Shown here: piece by piece, positions 14,337 through 22,560 of the stretch
How positions within the stretch are numbered: the first letter of the stretch is position 1
Layout: each line of letters begins with the position of its first letter
The notes under the pieces: model-generated
The model's input: only the letters and a program-made list of their open reading frames with translations
Database searches by the model: none
What the model was told of the DNA's origin: nothing
Assembly: GCA_910577105.1 (NCBI GenBank)
Contig: CAJTMB010000034.1
Span: 1 to 29,336 of the forward strand
DNA length: 29,336 nucleotides
Direction: 5' to 3'
From: an uncultured Lachnospiraceae bacterium
Lineage (GTDB): Bacteria; Bacillota; Clostridia; Lachnospirales; Lachnospiraceae
Position numbers and translations under genes: made by a program

Positions 14337-15674
14337 TTAATCCGTCAGTCTGTCGGCATATTTGATTCTGTAGATACGGCGCAGGGAATCATTGATGCGC
14401 TCTTCGGAAATCACTCCATTCTGTACGGCCTCCAGCACACCATTGTATGCTTTTTCAAAATCATCAGGCATCAGTATCATATCGCATCCTGCCTTCAGCG
14501 CCTGAATGGCAGCGTCATCCGCCTCATAATATTCCGTAATGGCTCCCATGTTCATGGCATCGGTGATAATTACGCCGTTAAAGCCCAATTCCTCACGCAG
14601 GATATCCGTTACCACTGCTTTTGACAGGGTACAGGGGGTATTGTCACCGGTAAATGCCGGCGCCGCCATGTGGCTTACCATCACAAAATCGGCTCCCGCA
14701 TCAATACCTGCTCTAAATACCGTAAATTCCTCGGCCCTGAACTGCTCCGCAGTCCTCTCAGTAACGGCAAGTCCGCTGTGAGTATCCTCGGTACTGCTGC
14801 CGATACCGGGAAAATGCTTCAGACATGCGCTGACACCGTTTTCCTGAAGCCCCTGAACCATGGATGCCGTCATGGACGCAACCACTGTACTGTCAGTGCC
14901 ATATGCACGGTCCCCGATGATACTCTCCTCCGTATTATGAATATCCGCAACAGGTGCAAAATCCAGATTAAAGCCAAGAGGGCTGAGATATCCGCCGATA
15001 GTCTGTCCTGCCGCATATGCCTGAGTCGGGTCTGCGGTTGCGCCGATTGTCTGGGCACTGCCTACATTTGTGCCGAGCCCGGCCTCTGCCACCCTGCTCA
15101 CTTTTCCCCCTTCTTCATCCACCCCGATAAAAAGAGGGTATCTGCTATAAAGAGAAGTATTGGATATCATTTCCGTTATCTGTTCTTCGGAAGTAATATT
15201 TTTGTTAAAATATATGAGACCGCCAACTGCCCAATTATTTAATGCTTCCTTCGTACCGTCTCCGGCCTGCACTGCCGTGCCAACCCCTGTAATCGACTCG
15301 GGAGTCACAATAAAAAGCCCTGCCACTTTATCCTCGATAGGCATAACTTCTATTGCTGAATTGATGATTGCATCCAGCTTTTCTTCCGGCGTCTGCTCCA
15401 GTACCATGTCAGAAGGTTCCGGCTTTACCAATGTTTCCTCTGTTTCCATCAAGTTTCCAATGTTATCCGACAAAGAAGCGCTTGCGTTGTCTTTTTCCTT
15501 TACCTGTTTTCCAATCATCGTCACAGTCATAACAATCAGTCCCGCAAACAAAACCACAAAACATGTCAAAGTCAAATATGCCGCCGCCTGACTGCGTTTT
15601 CTTCTCTTCCTGCGCTCTTCTCTCTTTTCCTGTATCTCTTTATTATCCTGCTCTAAACCAGTATTTTCACCCAT
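14337..15674 (-). CDS. membrane-anchored glycoside hydrolase family 3 (NagZ-like)
   Basis: The 445-residue product has a charged N-terminus, one membrane helix (YLTLTCFVVLFAGLIVMTVT, about residues 33-52), a spacer and a GH3 domain. The GH3 signatures are KHFPGIGSSTEDTHSGL (NagZ usually has KHFPGHG; His is replaced by Ile, but the D-T-H dyad is kept) and GFNGVIITDAMNMGAI, containing the Asp nucleophile. NagZ-type enzymes remove beta-1,4 N-acetylglucosamine from muropeptides, so an outward-facing role in cell-wall turnover is likely. ATG 15674 is chosen because GAGGAGA lies 9 nt upstream; the frame is open to 15734. It is a single gene. Confidence 0.88.
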   Translation of the reverse strand: MGENTGLEQDNKEIQEKREERRKRRKRSQAAAYLTLTCFVVLFAGLIVMTVTMIGKQVKEKDNASASLSDNIGNLMETEETLVKPEPSDMVLEQTPEEKLDAIINSAIEVMPIEDKVAGLFIVTPESITGVGTAVQAGDGTKEALNNWAVGGLIYFNKNITSEEQITEMISNTSLYSRYPLFIGVDEEGGKVSRVAEAGLGTNVGSAQTIGATADPTQAYAAGQTIGGYLSPLGFNLDFAPVADIHNTEESIIGDRAYGTDSTVVASMTASMVQGLQENGVSACLKHFPGIGSSTEDTHSGLAVTERTAEQFRAEEFTVFRAGIDAGADFVMVSHMAAPAFTGDNTPCTLSKAVVTDILREELGFNGVIITDAMNMGAITEYYEADDAAIQALKAGCDMILMPDDFEKAYNGVLEAVQNGVISEERINDSLRRIYRIKYADRLTD

Positions 15675-15824
15675 ATTATAAATTCTCCTCAATATATATG
15701 GTATATCATACCTTATTTTCTTACATTTTTCCACAGGAAATACTTTACTTTTTCAATCTTCATCAATTTTTAATAAACAAATCGTCCTTCCATCATACTA
15801 TAAGCACACAATTGTACATACAGT

Positions 15825-15863
15825 AAAAGAGCGCATCGACTATTTTCAATCAATGCGCCCTTT
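15825..15863 (-). terminator. possible terminator in the gene-poor region
   Basis: AAAG-A-GCGCAT-C-GA (15826-15839) pairs with TC-A-ATGCGC-C-CTTT (15850-15863), two mismatches, followed on the minus strand by TTTT. It would end a transcript coming from about 16000 and lies upstream of the GH3 gene. Confidence 0.4.
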
Positions 15864-15900
15864 CAGACTATGCTATCCAATGGACTAACCTCCTATTTAA

Positions 15901-16002
15901 TTATTGAAAATTGTTTACAGTTACCGATTTGTCATCCATATTTTTCCTTTGTACTTTTCCACTTTTACATTCGTACTGATTGTACTGTAACGCCAACTGC
16001 AT
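15901..16002 (-). CDS. possible 33-residue ORF
   Basis: This ORF (MQLALQYNQYECKSGKVQRK and on to VNNFQ) lacks a clear ribosome binding site. An AGGAGG follows its stop, and the hairpin at 15826-15863 follows that. No family is recognised; it may be a remnant or a leader. Confidence 0.2.
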   Translation of the reverse strand: MQLALQYNQYECKSGKVQRKNMDDKSVTVNNFQ

Positions 16003-16297
16003 TTTTTCCGTTGTGTTTCGTTACCTTTTCACGTGTACTTTATACAAGTATCGTTGGTTCCTTTATTCATTTGTCTTTTATATGGATGTTTTGAAAAGAA
16101 ATTTACGTTTTAGGTGGTCCGTACCTCGCTTTCTTTTGTATTAGCAATTCTGCTTTTTTTCATTTTTCTTTTGTTTATGTGTTTATTATATCTGCCTTTT
16201 CTCCATTTGTCAACATATTTTTTAATTTTTCTTCAATTTTTTTAGAATTTTCAGTCAATATACCTGTTTTTCCCAAAATTCGACACAAAATTACAGC

Positions 16298-16341
16298 AAA
16301 AACGCAGACAAGCGGGCTTTTTGAAAAAAAGTCCGCCTGTC
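16298..16341 (-). terminator. terminator of lysC
   Basis: GACAGGCGGACT (minus strand of 16330-16341) pairs with AGCCCGCTTGTC (16307-16318) with one G-U pair and one mismatch. A TGCG spacer and five T residues follow. It lies 10 nt after the lysC stop. Confidence 0.65.
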
Positions 16342-16350
16342 CTTTTCATA

Positions 16351-17670
16351 TTATAACTGGGTTACCACAAAAATATCATAAATTGCCCGAATCGCCGCGT
16401 CAAAATCCTCATTTGCAACACCGATAATGATATTTAACTCGGAAGAGCCCTGGTCAATCATCTTTACATTGATGTTGGCATGGGCGAGAGCCGCAAACAC
16501 CCTGCCCGCCGTGCCCCGTGTGGATTTCATGCCGCGTCCCACCACGGCTATCAGCGCAAGGTCCGATTCAATATCAATGGAATCCGGTTCGGCAAGCCTG
16601 TGGATGCCGGCGACCACCTTCTGTTCCTTGTGCATAAATTCGTCCTGATGCACAAAAACCGTCATGGTGTCAATCCCGGAGGGCACATGTTCAAAGGAAA
16701 TGCCGTTTTCTTCAAAGGACTGCAATATCTTTCTGCCAAACCCGATTTCCGAGTTCATCATGTCTTTTTCAATGTTGATGGCGCAAAATCCTTTTTTGCC
16801 CGCAATGCCCGTGATAACATATTTGGACTTCTGACAGGTGCTTCCCACTATCCAGGTTCCCTCATCCTCCGGCGCATTCGTATTGCGGATGTTAATGGGA
16901 ATACCCTGCTGCCGTACTGGGAAAATGGCATCCTCATGAAACACCATGAATCCCATATAAGTCAGCTCCCGCAGTTCCCTGTATGTAATGACCTCAATCA
17001 CCTCCGGATTATCAATAATATGGGGGTCTGCAATCAAAACGCCCGAAACATCCGTCCAGTTCTCATAGACATCCGCCTTTACGGCCTTTGCGACGATAGA
17101 CCCCGTAATGTCAGAGCCCCCTCTGGAAAACGTCTTTATCCTGCCGTCCGCATAGGAGCCGTAGAAGCCCGGCACTACCGCGTTTTTACAGTGGGAAAGC
17201 CGCTCCGAAAGCACTTCGTTTGTCAGGTCTGCGTCAAACTCTCCGTTTTCCTTAAAGAAAATCACTTCCGCTGCATCAATAAAATCATAGCCGAGGTATG
17301 CCGCCATCACAATGCCGTTTAAATACTCCCCGCGGGAAGCTGCATAATTGTTTCCTGCTTTTCCCTTAAAATTCTTTTCTATCACCTGAAACTCTTTATC
17401 CAGGGATAACTCCAGATGCAGCCCGTCGATGATTTCCTGATATCTGTCTTTAATTTCCTGCAATTCTTTTTTAAAATCATGCCCTGCTTCCGCCAATGAA
17501 TAGCACGCATAAAGCATGTCCGTAACCTTGGTATCTTCGCCAAACCGCTTTCCGGGCGCGGAAGGCACCACAAAACACCTTTCCTTGTCCGCCCTGATAA
17601 TATTGCCCACCTTGATAAACTGTTCTGCACTGGCAAGGGAACTGCCGCCAAATTTCACTACTTTTTTCAT
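16351..17670 (-). CDS. lysC: aspartate kinase
   Basis: Aspartate kinase phosphorylates aspartate, the first step toward lysine, methionine and threonine. The 439-residue protein begins KKVVKFGGSSLAS (the kinase start motif), has KTFSRGGSDITGSIVA near residues 190-205 (substrate and nucleotide binding), and ends in two ACT domains (about residues 295-439: GFCAINIEKDMM..., LALIAVVGRGM...), which usually sense end products. ATG 17670 is chosen because GGAGG lies 5 nt upstream and family members start there; the frame extends to 17721. It lies 40 nt after the apgM-like gene and is the last gene of the threonine cluster, before a terminator. Confidence 0.92.
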   Translation of the reverse strand: MKKVVKFGGSSLASAEQFIKVGNIIRADKERCFVVPSAPGKRFGEDTKVTDMLYACYSLAEAGHDFKKELQEIKDRYQEIIDGLHLELSLDKEFQVIEKNFKGKAGNNYAASRGEYLNGIVMAAYLGYDFIDAAEVIFFKENGEFDADLTNEVLSERLSHCKNAVVPGFYGSYADGRIKTFSRGGSDITGSIVAKAVKADVYENWTDVSGVLIADPHIIDNPEVIEVITYRELRELTYMGFMVFHEDAIFPVRQQGIPINIRNTNAPEDEGTWIVGSTCQKSKYVITGIAGKKGFCAINIEKDMMNSEIGFGRKILQSFEENGISFEHVPSGIDTMTVFVHQDEFMHKEQKVVAGIHRLAEPDSIDIESDLALIAVVGRGMKSTRGTAGRVFAALAHANINVKMIDQGSSELNIIIGVANEDFDAAIRAIYDIFVVTQL

Positions 17671-17710
17671 CTTTTCCTCCCACTGCCGCATTCCTGCCTG
17701 CGGTGCCGTA

Positions 17711-18913
17711 TTATTTTTCAAAGAGATGTTCTATCAGCGCATGTCCCTGCGATACCACCCTGCCGCATGTGCTGCACTCTTTTTCATTGTAATTCCATTT
17801 TTCTGCTTTTTCGTCCGTGCTGTCATAAAGCATATACGGCACGTTGTCCGAGGTGTGGGTACGAACCCGTATCGGCGTGGGATGGTCCGGCAGTACAAGC
17901 AGCCTGAAATCCTCTCCCCTTTTTTGAAGTTCTTCCACAACAGGTACAATCACCCTTGTGTCCAGATAATGAATCGCCTCTACCTTCCGCTCCACGCTGC
18001 CCTGATGTCCCATTTCATCCGGCGCTTCCACGTGAATATATGCAAAATCATACCCGTCTTCTGTCAGCGCTTTTATAGCCGCCTGCACTTTCCCTTCATA
18101 ATTGGTATGCAGGCCTCCGTTTGCGCCTTCCACATGCGCCACGCCCATACCGGCGCCTGCCGCAATCCCTTTCAGCAAATCCACCGCCGAAACCATCATG
18201 CCTTTTTTCCCGGTTTTGTCTTCAAAAGAGGTAAGGGCAGGTTTGGTTCCCGCTCCCCAGAACCAGCAGCAGTTGGCGGGATTGAGACCCTGCTTCTTCC
18301 GTTCCGCATTCAGGGGATGGTTTACCAGTATCTCATAACTTCTCTTCATCATATTCCGAAATTTTTCTTCCGCAGGCAGATACTGCCCGATAACCTGCCC
18401 CAGCACGTCGTGGGGCTGGGTCAAATCCAAAACTTTCCCTTCCTTCCATATCAGACAGTGCCTGTAGCTGGTTCCCACATAAAACTGAAACTCCTCGTCC
18501 GTCAGTTCCTCCGCCACCGCCTTTAACAGGACGGCACAGTCTTCGGTACTGATTTCGGAAGAACTGTGGTCAATAATTATTTGCTCTTCAAAGGGCGCAG
18601 TCTCTTCAGACAGGGTGACAATATTGCAGCGCAGCGCAATATCCGTATCCTCCATGGGCACGCCGATACTGAGCGCTTCCAGAGGAGAACGGCCCGAATA
18701 ATATATCTTTGGGTCATATCCCAGAACAGACAGATTCGCCGTATCGGACCCCGGCTTCATGCCGTCCGGAATCGTATGTACCATGCCGATTTCCGACTTT
18801 TTGCTAAGCCCATCCAGACAAGGCGTATCCGCATATTCCAAGGGTGTTTTCCCTCCCAGTGCCTCAATAGGCTCATCCGCCATGCCGTCTCCTAAAACAA
18901 TCAAATACTTCAT
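17711..18913 (-). CDS. apgM-family phosphotransferase, possible homoserine kinase
   Basis: The 400-residue protein belongs to the archaeal-type, cofactor-independent phosphoglycerate mutase group of the alkaline phosphatase superfamily. Marks are MKYLIVLGDGMAD (metal-binding Asp), GSDTANLSVLGYDP (nucleophile region near residue 60), HVEAPDEMGHQG (metal ligands near residue 275) and LVLPDHPTPIRVRTHTSDNV (near residues 325-345). Members in bacteria that lack ThrB have been proposed, on genetic evidence as I recall, to act as homoserine kinase. Being between hom and lysC with no visible thrB makes that role likely here. ATG 18913 follows GAGG by 6 nt. Two structured repeats lie upstream, between it and hom. 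Confidence 0.85.
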   Translation of the reverse strand: MKYLIVLGDGMADEPIEALGGKTPLEYADTPCLDGLSKKSEIGMVHTIPDGMKPGSDTANLSVLGYDPKIYYSGRSPLEALSIGVPMEDTDIALRCNIVTLSEETAPFEEQIIIDHSSSEISTEDCAVLLKAVAEELTDEEFQFYVGTSYRHCLIWKEGKVLDLTQPHDVLGQVIGQYLPAEEKFRNMMKRSYEILVNHPLNAERKKQGLNPANCCWFWGAGTKPALTSFEDKTGKKGMMVSAVDLLKGIAAGAGMGVAHVEGANGGLHTNYEGKVQAAIKALTEDGYDFAYIHVEAPDEMGHQGSVERKVEAIHYLDTRVIVPVVEELQKRGEDFRLLVLPDHPTPIRVRTHTSDNVPYMLYDSTDEKAEKWNYNEKECSTCGRVVSQGHALIEHLFEK

Positions 18914-18925
18914 ATCAATCCTCAT

Positions 18926-19231
18926 TTCCGCAACTCATAATCCATAGATAAGCAAGCTAATCTGAGAAAATGCCCTGTTTTTGGGGCATTCTCCAGTGTG
19001 AAAAATGTCTGCTACGCAGACATAGTACTTCTTAGCGAAATGCCCACTGGCATGAGCTATTAGAAGTACTTTTCACGCTAACCAACATGATTCCGCTCTG
19101 CGGAATCTCATAATCCCACGGAACTAAAGTTCCGAATGAAAAATGCCGTTTTTTAGGCATTTTCCGGCGTGGAACATAGAAGTTCTCCGCGAAACAGCCT
19201 TTGCTGTGAGCGGCTAGAACTTCTTTCCACG
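18926..19231. other. hom-apgM spacer filled by structured repeats
   Basis: This gap of about 306 nt is unusually long inside what looks like one operon. It is almost fully occupied by repeat copies A (18964-19079) and B (19138-19233) and linking hairpins at 19089-19107 and 19120-19133. No gene is seen. Confidence 0.6.
18964..19079. repeat. structured repeat, copy A
   Basis: A hairpin (GAGAAAATGCC with GGCATTCTC, 18964-18993) is followed by a three-way junction without unpaired linkers. The outer stem is AGTGTGAAAA (18995-19004) with TTTTCACGCT (19070-19079), one side hairpin is ATGTCTGC-tac-GCAGACAT (19005-19023), and the inner stem is AGTACTTCT (19024-19032) with AGAAGTACT (19062-19070), capped by ATGCC-cact-GGCAT. 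The following AACCAACATG plus GATTCCGC-tct-GCGGAATC (19089-19107) recurs near copy C. Confidence 0.8.
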
Positions 19232-19233
19232 CT
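19138..19233. repeat. structured repeat, copy B
   Basis: Same plan as copy A with changed bases. The hairpin is GAAAAATGCC with GGCATTTTC (19138-19164). The outer stem is GCGTGGAA (19167-19174) with TTCCACGC (19225-19232). The inner stem is AGAAGTTCT (19178-19186) with AGAACTTCT (19216-19224), capped by CCGC/GCGG and CAGC-cttt-GCTG. The side hairpin of copy A is absent. Its right edge coincides with the hom stop codon. Confidence 0.8.
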
Positions 19234-20443
19234 ATTCCAAGCGAATCCTCTCCCCCAATGCAATATCTGCAATCTGTCCGTACAGACCGGCAAACTCTTT
19301 TTCTTTCATAATCCGGGTAACAAAACCGGTTTCCTCTGCCACGTCGGCAAGCCTTATTTCTTCTATATCCCCAAACAGGGCCCTTACCTTTTCTTCACTT
19401 CCGGCTTTTACCCTGAAAAAGAACTTCCTTTCCACCTCGTCAATGCACATCATTTTGGCTTCCTGCGCATCCCAGAAACACATGATTACTTTTCCCAGAT
19501 GCCTTGCACAGTCAATCACGTCGGAAACCACTGCGCTGGCAGTGGGAAGCTTACCGGCACCACGGCCGTAATACATGGAATCACCAAGCATATTGCCTTT
19601 TACAAATACTGCATTGAATACACCGTTTACCATATGGAGAGGATGCGATTCTTCTATCATAAATGGAGCTACCATCGCAAGCGTTTCTTCTCCCATCTCC
19701 TTGCTCAGGGCAAGCAATTTGATTGACATGTTCATTTTTTTTGCATACTCAAAATCACGGGAAGTGATTTTTGTGATGCCTTCCGTGTAAATCTGTCTGT
19801 AATCCACATTTTTTCCCAGCATCAGGGAAGAAAGAATAGCTATCTTCCTGCAGGCGTCATGCCCCTCCACATCCGCTTCCGGATTTCTCTCCGCATATCC
19901 CTTTTCCTGCGCTCTTTTTAAGACCACATCAAAATCAGCGCCTTCATTCTCCATTTTGGACAGTATATAGTTGGTTGTGCCGTTCAAAATACCCGTTATC
20001 GCTTCAATGCGCTCTGCCGTCAGCGAGTAATTCAGCGGACGGATAATCGGAATGCCGCCACCGACGCTGGCTTCAAACAGATAATTGCATTTGTTTTCTT
20101 TAGCGAGGGCAATCAGTTCCGGTCCATGGGCCGCAACCAGCTCTTTGTTGGAGGTACACACACTCTTTCCTGCCGCAAGCGCCTGTCTGGTAAATTCATA
20201 AGCTGCCCCGACTCCTCCCATGGTTTCACAGATAATTTTGATTTCTTCATCACTGATAATCTGCCCAAAATCATGCACCACTTTACTTTCATACGGGTCA
20301 CCCGGAAAGTCCCGCAAATCCAGGATATACTTGACAGACAGTTCTTCTCCTGCTTTCTTGTCCACCATATCCTTGTTTTTTTCGATTACTTCCACGACGC
20401 CGCTTCCTACGGTGCCGTATCCTAATACCGCTACCTGAATCAT
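19232..20443 (-). CDS. hom: homoserine dehydrogenase
   Basis: This NAD(P)H-dependent enzyme reduces aspartate semialdehyde to homoserine. The 403 residues contain the nucleotide-binding GYGTVGSGVVE at the N-terminus, ETMGGVGAAYEFTRQALAAG and CTSNKELVAAHG near residues 70-105, and the catalytic-domain signature near residues 145-215: LNGTTNYILSKM followed by ERNPEADVEGHDACRKIAIL. About 60 C-terminal residues (FFFRVKAGSEEKVRALFGDI onward) look like an ACT domain for feedback control. The start follows GGAGAGGG by 7 nt. The gene is 24 nt downstream of the pheB-like gene. Its TAG stop lies exactly in the edge of repeat copy B. Confidence 0.95.
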   Translation of the reverse strand: MIQVAVLGYGTVGSGVVEVIEKNKDMVDKKAGEELSVKYILDLRDFPGDPYESKVVHDFGQIISDEEIKIICETMGGVGAAYEFTRQALAAGKSVCTSNKELVAAHGPELIALAKENKCNYLFEASVGGGIPIIRPLNYSLTAERIEAITGILNGTTNYILSKMENEGADFDVVLKRAQEKGYAERNPEADVEGHDACRKIAILSSLMLGKNVDYRQIYTEGITKITSRDFEYAKKMNMSIKLLALSKEMGEETLAMVAPFMIEESHPLHMVNGVFNAVFVKGNMLGDSMYYGRGAGKLPTASAVVSDVIDCARHLGKVIMCFWDAQEAKMMCIDEVERKFFFRVKAGSEEKVRALFGDIEEIRLADVAEETGFVTRIMKEKEFAGLYGQIADIALGERIRLE

Positions 20444-20467
20444 GTCAAATCCCTCTCCATCTAATCA

Positions 20468-20911
20468 TTATTCCTTTGCCACTATTTTAACGTGATGCAC
20501 ACCTTTTTTATTTTCCATATCCGCAATCATCTGCGAAACATCTCCGGTTGTCTCCAGTATCTGGATGCTCAGGCTCAAAGAGGCCATGCCGTTAATGGGA
20601 ATACTCTGGTGAATCGTCAGGATATTGGCTCTAAAATCCGCAATCGTCTTCAATACCTCTGACAAAAGCCCCGTCTCATCATCCATCTGAAACGTAAGGG
20701 TAATGGTTCTCCCCTGTGAATTATCGTGAAATTCAAAAATATCTTCTTTGTACTTGTAAAAAGAACTGCGGCTGATGCCCACCGCATCCACCGCCTCCTG
20801 AATCGTACGCACTTTTTCGGATTCCAGAAGTCTCTTTGCTTCCACCACTTTTAATAAAACTTCGGGAACCGCCCTCTGCTTTACTACAAAATATCCTGTT
20901 GATTCTCCCAT
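20468..20911 (-). CDS. ACT-domain regulator, UPF0735/PheB family
   Basis: The 147-residue protein has the full length of the UPF0735 family (B. subtilis PheB-like). A helix-turn-helix-like region, VRTIQEAVDAVGISRSSFYKYK (about residues 35-56), is followed by an ACT domain (ITLTFQMDDETGLLSEVLKT onward, residues 70-145), which usually binds an amino acid. Its place directly before hom suggests a role in sensing threonine-family or aromatic amino acids, but the function is not established. ATG 20911 is chosen from family length; the frame extends to 21001. Confidence 0.85.
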   Translation of the reverse strand: MGESTGYFVVKQRAVPEVLLKVVEAKRLLESEKVRTIQEAVDAVGISRSSFYKYKEDIFEFHDNSQGRTITLTFQMDDETGLLSEVLKTIADFRANILTIHQSIPINGMASLSLSIQILETTGDVSQMIADMENKKGVHHVKIVAKE

Positions 20912-21033
20912 TTTTCTACCATGCCTTCCCTGATGTCCGCATGTCAAAAACGCATGTCTTTTGCCGAAAGATAGTTTATCACACTTACTTCTGCAAAGCA
21001 AGCCCTAATTGCATTTCATATAAACATAAACTT

Positions 21034-21064
21034 AAAACAGCGGGCTGATATCGCATCAACCCGC
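21034..21064 (-). terminator. terminator of glyA
   Basis: On the minus strand GCGGGTTGAT and ATCAGCCCGC (21055-21064 and 21040-21049) form a 10-bp stem with one G-U pair, followed by TGTTTT. It lies 26 nt after the glyA stop. Confidence 0.75.
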
Positions 21065-21090
21065 CGCATAGTCCGTTTATATAGAAACCA

Positions 21091-22332
21091 TTATGATACA
21101 AGAGGATATTTGTCCGTAAGTTTCTGCACGATAGCCCTTGCCTCCGGTATCTTCTCTTCACCGCCCTTGATAACCAGGGAAATGGCCTCTGCAATCTGCT
21201 CCATATCCTCTGTGTTAAGGCCGCGCGAAGTCACAGCAGGGGTTCCCAAACGAACGCCGCTCGTGACAAAAGGCGACTGCGGGTCATTGGGAATGGTATT
21301 TTTATTTGCCGTAATATGCGCTTCATCCAAAAGCTTCTCAACTGCCTTGCCGGTCAGTCCGTAATTAGTCAAATCAACCAGCATCAGATGATTATCCGTG
21401 CCGCCGGACACTATCTTGATGTCCCTGTCCATAAGCCCTTTGCAAAGCGCCTGTGCATTGTCCATAATTGCTTTCTGATATGCTTTAAACTCATCGGAAA
21501 GCGCTTCCTTGAAGCATACTGCCTTTGCAGCAATGACATGCATCAGAGGTCCTCCCTGAATGCCGGGGAAAATAGCCTTGTTAAAGTTAAATTTATCCGC
21601 AGCTTCCTTATTACAAAGAATCAGGCCGCCCCTGGGTCCCCTCAGTGTCTTATGGGTGGTGGTCGTCACAACATCCGCATAAGGAATAGGGCTGGGATGA
21701 AGCCCTGCCGCAACCAGACCTGCAATATGCGCCATATCTACCATCAGCACAGCGCCCACTTCATCCGCCACTTCACGGAACTTTTTAAAGTCAATGGTCC
21801 TTGCGTATGCCGATGCGCCCGCAATAATCATTTTAGGTTTATTCTCCAGCGCCAGTTTACGCATATTATCATAATCCAGAAATCCTTCATCATTGACGCC
21901 GTAAGGCACAATATGAAAATACTTGCCGGACATATTCACCGGGCTTCCATGTGTCAGGTGTCCGCCATGGTCCAGATTCATGCCCATAATCGTGTCGCCG
22001 GGCTTACAAACCGCAAACTGCACTGCCATATTGGCCTGTGCACCGGAGTGGGGCTGCACATTGGCATAATCACAGCCAAACAACTCTTTTGCCCTTTCAA
22101 TAGCCAGATTCTCTACCACATCCACACATTCACAGCCGCCGTAATACCGCTTTCCCGGATACCCTTCCGCATATTTGTTGGTAAGAGGGCTGCCCATAGC
22201 CGCCATCACTGCCTTGCTCACCCAGTTTTCAGATGCAATCAGTTCAATATGACTGTTCTGCCTCTCCTGCTCGTCCACAATCGCCTGGGCAATCTGCTCG
22301 TCCACTGCCCGCACTTCATCCAATGAATACAT
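21091..22332 (-). CDS. glyA: serine hydroxymethyltransferase
   Basis: This PLP enzyme converts serine and tetrahydrofolate to glycine and methylene-tetrahydrofolate, the cofactor used by ThyA. The 413 residues match the family. Marks are ELIASENWVSKAVMAAMGS near residue 30, NKYAEGYPGKRYYGGCE near residues 52-68, NVQPHSGAQANMAV near residues 95-108, MVDMAHIAGLVAAGLHPSP near residues 195-213, and the PLP-lysine motif VVTTTTHKTLRGPRGG near residues 220-235. The start follows GAGGAGG. It is a single gene with its own promoter (22371-22400) and terminator. Confidence 0.96.
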   Translation of the reverse strand: MYSLDEVRAVDEQIAQAIVDEQERQNSHIELIASENWVSKAVMAAMGSPLTNKYAEGYPGKRYYGGCECVDVVENLAIERAKELFGCDYANVQPHSGAQANMAVQFAVCKPGDTIMGMNLDHGGHLTHGSPVNMSGKYFHIVPYGVNDEGFLDYDNMRKLALENKPKMIIAGASAYARTIDFKKFREVADEVGAVLMVDMAHIAGLVAAGLHPSPIPYADVVTTTTHKTLRGPRGGLILCNKEAADKFNFNKAIFPGIQGGPLMHVIAAKAVCFKEALSDEFKAYQKAIMDNAQALCKGLMDRDIKIVSGGTDNHLMLVDLTNYGLTGKAVEKLLDEAHITANKNTIPNDPQSPFVTSGVRLGTPAVTSRGLNTEDMEQIAEAISLVIKGGEEKIPEARAIVQKLTDKYPLVS

Positions 22333-22370
22333 TTTTCTCCTCCTCGATTTTCATTCTTACCGCCTAAAAA

Positions 22371-22400
22371 ATTATAGCATAGCGCAGATTGATTGCGCAA
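22371..22400 (-). promoter_or_regulatory. promoter of glyA
   Basis: On the minus strand the -10 box is a perfect TATAAT (22371-22376) preceded by TGC (extended -10), with TTGCGC (22395-22400) 18 nt upstream. A dyad, GCGCA/TGCGC (22382-22398), lies within it and may be an operator. Confidence 0.65.
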
Positions 22401-22421
22401 CAATTTCTTGACCTTAAGTTT

Positions 22422-22467
22422 CTACAGTATTCACGCCCCGGCGGCAGCCACGCCTCGCATACTGTAG
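22422..22467. repeat. inverted repeat between divergent promoters
   Basis: CTACAGTAT (22422-22430) and ATACTGTAG (22459-22467) are perfect 9-bp arms separated by 28 GC-rich bases. They lie between the glyA promoter and the lipid-kinase promoter and could bind a regulator or be the edges of a small palindromic insertion. Confidence 0.45.
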
Positions 22468-22475
22468 GGACGATG

Positions 22476-22504
22476 TTTACATTTTTCCAATCCGCTGTTA
22501 CAAT
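22476..22504 (+). promoter_or_regulatory. promoter of the lipid kinase gene
   Basis: TTTACA (22476-22481) and TACAAT (22499-22504) are separated by 17 nt and point to the gene starting at 22561. Confidence 0.65.
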
Positions 22505-22560
22505 AAAATCATGTCAGCACCGGCTGGCTCCACAAAGGAAAACAGTACAGGGGGTAAGTT

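Larger units (their letters stand above)
15675..16350. other. AT-rich region with little coding content
   Basis: Nearly 680 nt without a recognisable gene. It contains a hairpin at 15826-15863, a possible 33-residue minus-strand ORF at 15901-16002 with AGGAGG just after its stop, and the lysC terminator at 16298-16341. The long, T-rich plus strand has many small chance ORFs without ribosome binding sites. Confidence 0.5.

Noticed and set aside
16480..17322. Long plus-strand ORF (280 codons) opposite lysC
   Set aside because: It is a shadow of the well-supported aspartate kinase gene and lacks a ribosome binding site and recognisable domains.
17516..18526. Long plus-strand ORF (336 codons) opposite apgM
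   Set aside because: It is antisense to a clear gene with many His/Arg codons typical of shadow frames.
21316..22326. Long plus-strand ORF (336 codons) opposite glyA
   Set aside because: Shadow of serine hydroxymethyltransferase; no independent support.
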